From Pseudoscleropodium purum (Eukaryota > Streptophyta > Bryopsida > Hypnales > Brachytheciaceae), in NCBI GenBank assembly GCA_963969395.1, contig OZ017803.1, positions 744,001-808,000 of the forward strand: a stretch of DNA of 64,000 nucleotides, written 5' to 3'. A model generated the notes under the pieces. It made no database searches. It was not told the origin of the DNA and saw only the letters and a list, made by a program, of their open reading frames with translations. This document shows positions 60,250 to 64,000 of this stretch, one piece after another; positions within the stretch are counted from its first letter, which is position 1; each line of letters begins with the position of its first letter. The position numbers and the translations under genes are program-made.

Positions 60250-62340
60250 ACAAGGTGTACATTAGAGCACATCTAAGTTTAACTATAAACCCTCCAATAT
60301 AAAACAGTTCAATTTCAGTAGAAGCCTTTTACTTCTTACTACATGAGTGTGCAACATGGAGAATTTTGGAACATATGACTTTTTCACCAACCAGACATAA
60401 CATACATTGCATAACAAAGCAATGGTCCTCCGTGTATTTAGAAGATATTATACCTCCATTGAAGCATGCATGGGAGGGACTTTCATTTAATGCGAGGATT
60501 GAGGTTGGTTGAGGAGCCTTATATATGAAGACAATTTTGTTCACGGTGGGAGTCCTCTTTTCCAAGGATGCAAACAGGACCCTTGGGCCTTGCCTCATTG
60601 GGTAAGCAAAGTTATGTGCACAAAAGTGAGGAGGGTTTGGGATTATGGGACCAATCTCACGGCTTTGGGGGTCCGCTACAAATGAATGCACGGTGAGAAG
60701 CGACACCATTCTCTTCTCCTCTAGTGGCTAGCCCAGTTCTGTGCATCACATAGATTAGGAGCACTTGCTGTGAATTTGCAAGCGCACGTCTGGTCAGTCT
60801 CCTCATCTTTGGTTTCAAAATTTGAAATGGAGGACACCAATTGAAGTGATGTTACTCAGTAAGTTCCAGCTCGTGAGTAAACCTGTCTGTGGTTTACAGA
60901 GATTGAAGGAGTATCTTAGACTCTTAGAGAGGAAGTTCCACTGTGAATTCCATCCTCAGTGGACAACTGAGCAGACAGACAGACAGATTTCCGCAGGAAG
61001 GAAGCCAAAAAAATAAAATGAAAATTTGCTGCACTGCAGCAGTGCCGTAACTTCCTTGACACGATGAACTTCCTGGAGGTCACCTCAAACGGAACCTAAG
61101 CTAAGCTTACAACACTCCTTCTCCTCCTCCTCAAGAGAGAGAGCAGGGCAGGCAGTAGGTTGATAAGCTGTGTGTACGGCAATTATGCTTCTTCTCTGAG
61201 GAAAGCTGAAGAGAGAAAAAAACATGAAACCCAAAAGCGCAATTATCAGTGACTTAGACTTCGGCATATTGAGCTTGAATTGTTGTAGGAGTGTCGGTGC
61301 CATTGGAAAGCCAATGGAAGGCATCAATGGTACAGACACCCACAGTCAGGCGCCACCCACCTCAGTCTTGCAATGCAGACACCAAAATGAAACAAAAATA
61401 CAAAACGGGCTGCAATCGGTTCAGTTGCAGGAAGGAACAAATCAATGCAATTATGTTTAAGTTAGCAAACAGAGGAGGAAGTGGAAAATGCAGCTGGAAG
61501 ATGATGAGATCATAGTAGAGTAGAGTAGAGGTCATTATTTGGTAAGTAGCTGGAAAACGGGTACACAGTTGGGGAGAAGCAATGAGCCCACTTAACCAAC
61601 AACTCCATTTACTTTCAAAGCTCTTAGAGCATTGCCATCGTAGGGTGGTTAAATCTCTATAGTAAATCAACAATGGCAAGTTCGGTTATTGCAAAGCGCC
61701 TAGTGAATTAAGATCCCTGTCCTGGGCAAGGACCTCAACATGTCAACAATTGGATTTCTCCAAACTTGTAATGATTGCATTTAAACTCATTGAGCTAGCT
61801 CCCAATTCTAGTTGGCCCTTGCTCCTTCAAATCACTCTTAATCCCAATTGTCCCTTGCACCTTTCAACTACTTCCAACTCCAATCGGCTCCTACGCAAAA
61901 ATTTGTCAACCCCGAGCTTGGTTAAAAATCTCCCTATCCAAGTTGAAGTAATTAAACAAAAATATGGCGCACATGATGCTTTGAAAAATGTGCCTAGAGT
62001 GAGGATGAGAGTTATTTTGGCTATTGGGCATGAAGTGTGGAGTCCTTTTTGTATGTTAATCTCATGGTGGTGATGTTCATAGAGCATTAGTAATTGGTAA
62101 TTTAATCATTTATAAATCAAGTACAATAAATGTTGAAAAAAAATTCCACCGGCACCTAGAAAAAAACAATTTGCAATCAATTTGTATGAGGGAACAATGC
62201 AATTATGTTTAGCACACAAAGAATTGGAAATGCGGCTAGAAGATGAAGAGATAAAGTACACAATTGGAGAGAAATACAATTGGGATGAAGTGGTAGTGAT
62301 AATAGACAAGCTCTTGTTAGAGTGACAATGAGAAGCCTAT
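60250..62340 (-). repeat. Right arm of the large diverged inverted duplication
   Basis: Inverse of blocks in 28190-31880 and lacking the insertions seen there. It retains an uninterrupted version of the junction empty of the 29342-29693 insert. The open frame at 61339-61085 (with LIIALLGFMFF) and another at 60709-60560 match frames in the left arm. Positions 62190-62340 hold a second partial copy of the block also found at 61440-61650. Which protein, if any, these frames belong to is unknown. Confidence 0.75.
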
Positions 62341-63690
62341 TAGAGCCAAAAACTGTGCATGAAACTGTATATGAAACTATATATCCACTTAACTTGATAA
62401 TTCTATCTATTTTCAAAGATTTTTTAGCATTAATCAATTGACATTCAATAGGATCATTCATAAATCAAGCACAACTCATGTTTAAAAAAATTCCATAAGC
62501 ACCCAAATTATTGTAAATTTAAATAATAAACACTTTTGTCAATGGTGTCTCCTAATGGTTTCCTTTATTGACAATTTACCATCTCTTCCTTCCTCATTTG
62601 TGCTTATAGTTGTTAAGACTTGATTTGCAGATAGTTGGTAATGGACGCTTGTGCCTTAAATACACCTAAATTTGTCATATGGAATGCTAAAATATAGTGT
62701 GCATATGACCCACAAAAAATACCTATATTAAACTACAAATTAGACTAAGTGTGGGTCTTCTTATGGTCATTTTCTTTATTTGAGAAGACCAAATTTTGAA
62801 TAGATAATGCATTAGTTTCTAATAAACTATAATATTTTTAATTTTAAAAATAAATTATCCATTTGGATGTAGAAATTCCATCTATAGTTTGTTACCTCCA
62901 ACTCTCTTTCAATATTTAATATACCATGTTGTTACCCAAAGCTTATAGATTTTTTTCTTGTTTTTCACTTTTATTTTGTTTATCAATGTATTATACAATT
63001 ACACTCTTTATTTTGATGCTAAGTTAAATTTCTATCTACCTATAGATGTTGCCTTTGTCTTTCCATAGCAACAATGTAATTCAAACAAGTATAGGATACC
63101 TTTCTAAAAATCAATAATTACTTATTTTTCGAATTCAATAAATAAATCCTTGAAGGGCAAACCTACTTGAGGGGCATAGTTTTAGGGTCAAACTTGAATA
63201 AAAATCTCTTGGAGCTTGTTTAAGAAAATGTGGTTCCAATAACATAGTTTTTATTCCTTTATATTTTTTCAACTTTTTTTAAATTACAATTTTTGTGGCA
63301 CTTTGAAGGTAGCATCTTGAAAGCTTAAAATACACCACTTTTAAAATTTTGTATCAAATTTCTCTTGAAGGGGAGCCCAAGGAGTACAATAATTACACCA
63401 TGATGTTTATCACTACCATCTCTCATTTTACTAAAAATTCATAATATTTTAAGAATTTTTATAATTATTAGATGACATTCAAGTTTAAATATATTTAATA
63501 TTGTATAGTAATTGTATAAAATTATATATCATATAACTCCAAAAAATCATATAAATTTAGTTTTAATTTAATTTTATAAAAAATGAAGTTAAATTTTGAG
63601 TGTATTTTGAATAAGAAAGATATCAAATTTTAGAAAGGTGTGTTTATTATAGAAATTTATGAAGGTTTGATCAATTGGGAACATGGAATG
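62341..63690. other. AT-rich intergenic region
   Basis: No gene was seen. Confidence 0.4.
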
Positions 63691-64000
63691 TCTTTAACCC
63701 CTAAAATTCTATGACTATATATTCACCAAAAACCCTCAAAAACTGCCGTTTCAAGTACAACTACTAAATTTTTAGAAAAAAAACAGTTTTTGACACATGT
63801 AACTGTGGATCTTGTAGCATGATGACTTGAAAACATGTGGTAAAAATTTCAAAAAATTCCATCGTGTGAATTGTAAGATATAAGCATTCAAATTCACCAA
63901 AACCATTTTTTCAACCCTTCAAAAAACTAAGCAACTTCATTTCACAAGCTCACTTTTCTATAAAAAAAATGATCAAAATGGTGGTGCTTCTTTGGATTGT
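63691..64000 (-). repeat. AACCCCTAAAG-ended repeat, reverse copy cut by window end
   Basis: Opens TTTAACCCCTAAAATTCTAT and is collinear with 5522-5830 (AAAACATGTGGTAAAA, TTGTAAGATATAAGCATT, TCAAAATGGTGGTGCTTCT). Confidence 0.85.

Noticed and set aside
61750..62073. 107-codon plus-strand open frame
   Set aside because: No recognisable domain, atypical composition, and overlap with an open frame on the other strand and with repeat sequence.

Overview
This is an A+T-rich, gene-poor stretch of a plant nuclear genome. I cannot name the species. Plant-specific gene families (a group IId WRKY, a FOUR LIPS-type MYB, a SABATH methyltransferase and a plant-type serine acetyltransferase), GT-AG introns and heavy transposon content fix the kingdom. 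A chromodomain retrotransposon whose integrase reads more like fungal and seed-free-plant elements than flowering-plant ones makes a non-flowering plant my best guess.

Layout. All four recognisable host genes lie on the minus strand. (1) 462-2461: serine acetyltransferase, cut by the left window edge, with unresolved 5' exons up to about 3180. (2) 8685-12210: a complete nine-exon R2R3-MYB of the FLP/MYB88 type (378 aa after splicing). (3) 17145-19985: a complete four-exon group IId WRKY factor (387 aa), with a 325-bp foldback repeat in intron 1. (4) 41723-43914: a complete three-exon SABATH methyltransferase (364 aa), with tandem duplications touching both splice-donor regions. The exon sums of genes 2-4 are exact multiples of three with GT/AG at every junction, so these models are firm. 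The genes do not form a pathway; they are neighbours in a repeat-rich region.

Mobile DNA fills most of the rest. At 33207-37369 is a complete-ended Ty3/gypsy chromovirus (222-bp LTRs) on the minus strand. It has lost reverse transcriptase and RNase H by an apparently in-frame deletion. Its primer-binding site is complementary to the predicted 5' end of its own transcript, which indicates self-priming. It sits inside an older copy of a ~0.93-kb non-coding repeat whose ends read AACCCCTAAAG; at least seven copies or fragments of that family lie in the window. At 47021-56737 I propose a 9.7-kb hAT-type transposon flanked by the 8-bp duplication TTTACACA. It carries a broken hAT transposase (minus), a divergent protein-kinase-like gene (plus, three nonsense codons, no frameshift) and four GC-rich GGACG/CGTCC arrays. 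This is the most novel structure in the window.

Other structure: a diverged inverted duplication with arms near 28.2-31.9 kb and 60.25-62.3 kb, several MITE-like insertions (one with its empty site visible in the other arm), a ~330-bp tandem array upstream of the WRKY gene, and AT microsatellites. I found no convincing intact rRNA or tRNA gene and no CRISPR array. Long AT-rich stretches at 3.5-8.6, 12.7-16.5, 22-28, 43.9-47 and 56.7-59 kb hold only repeat debris that I can see.
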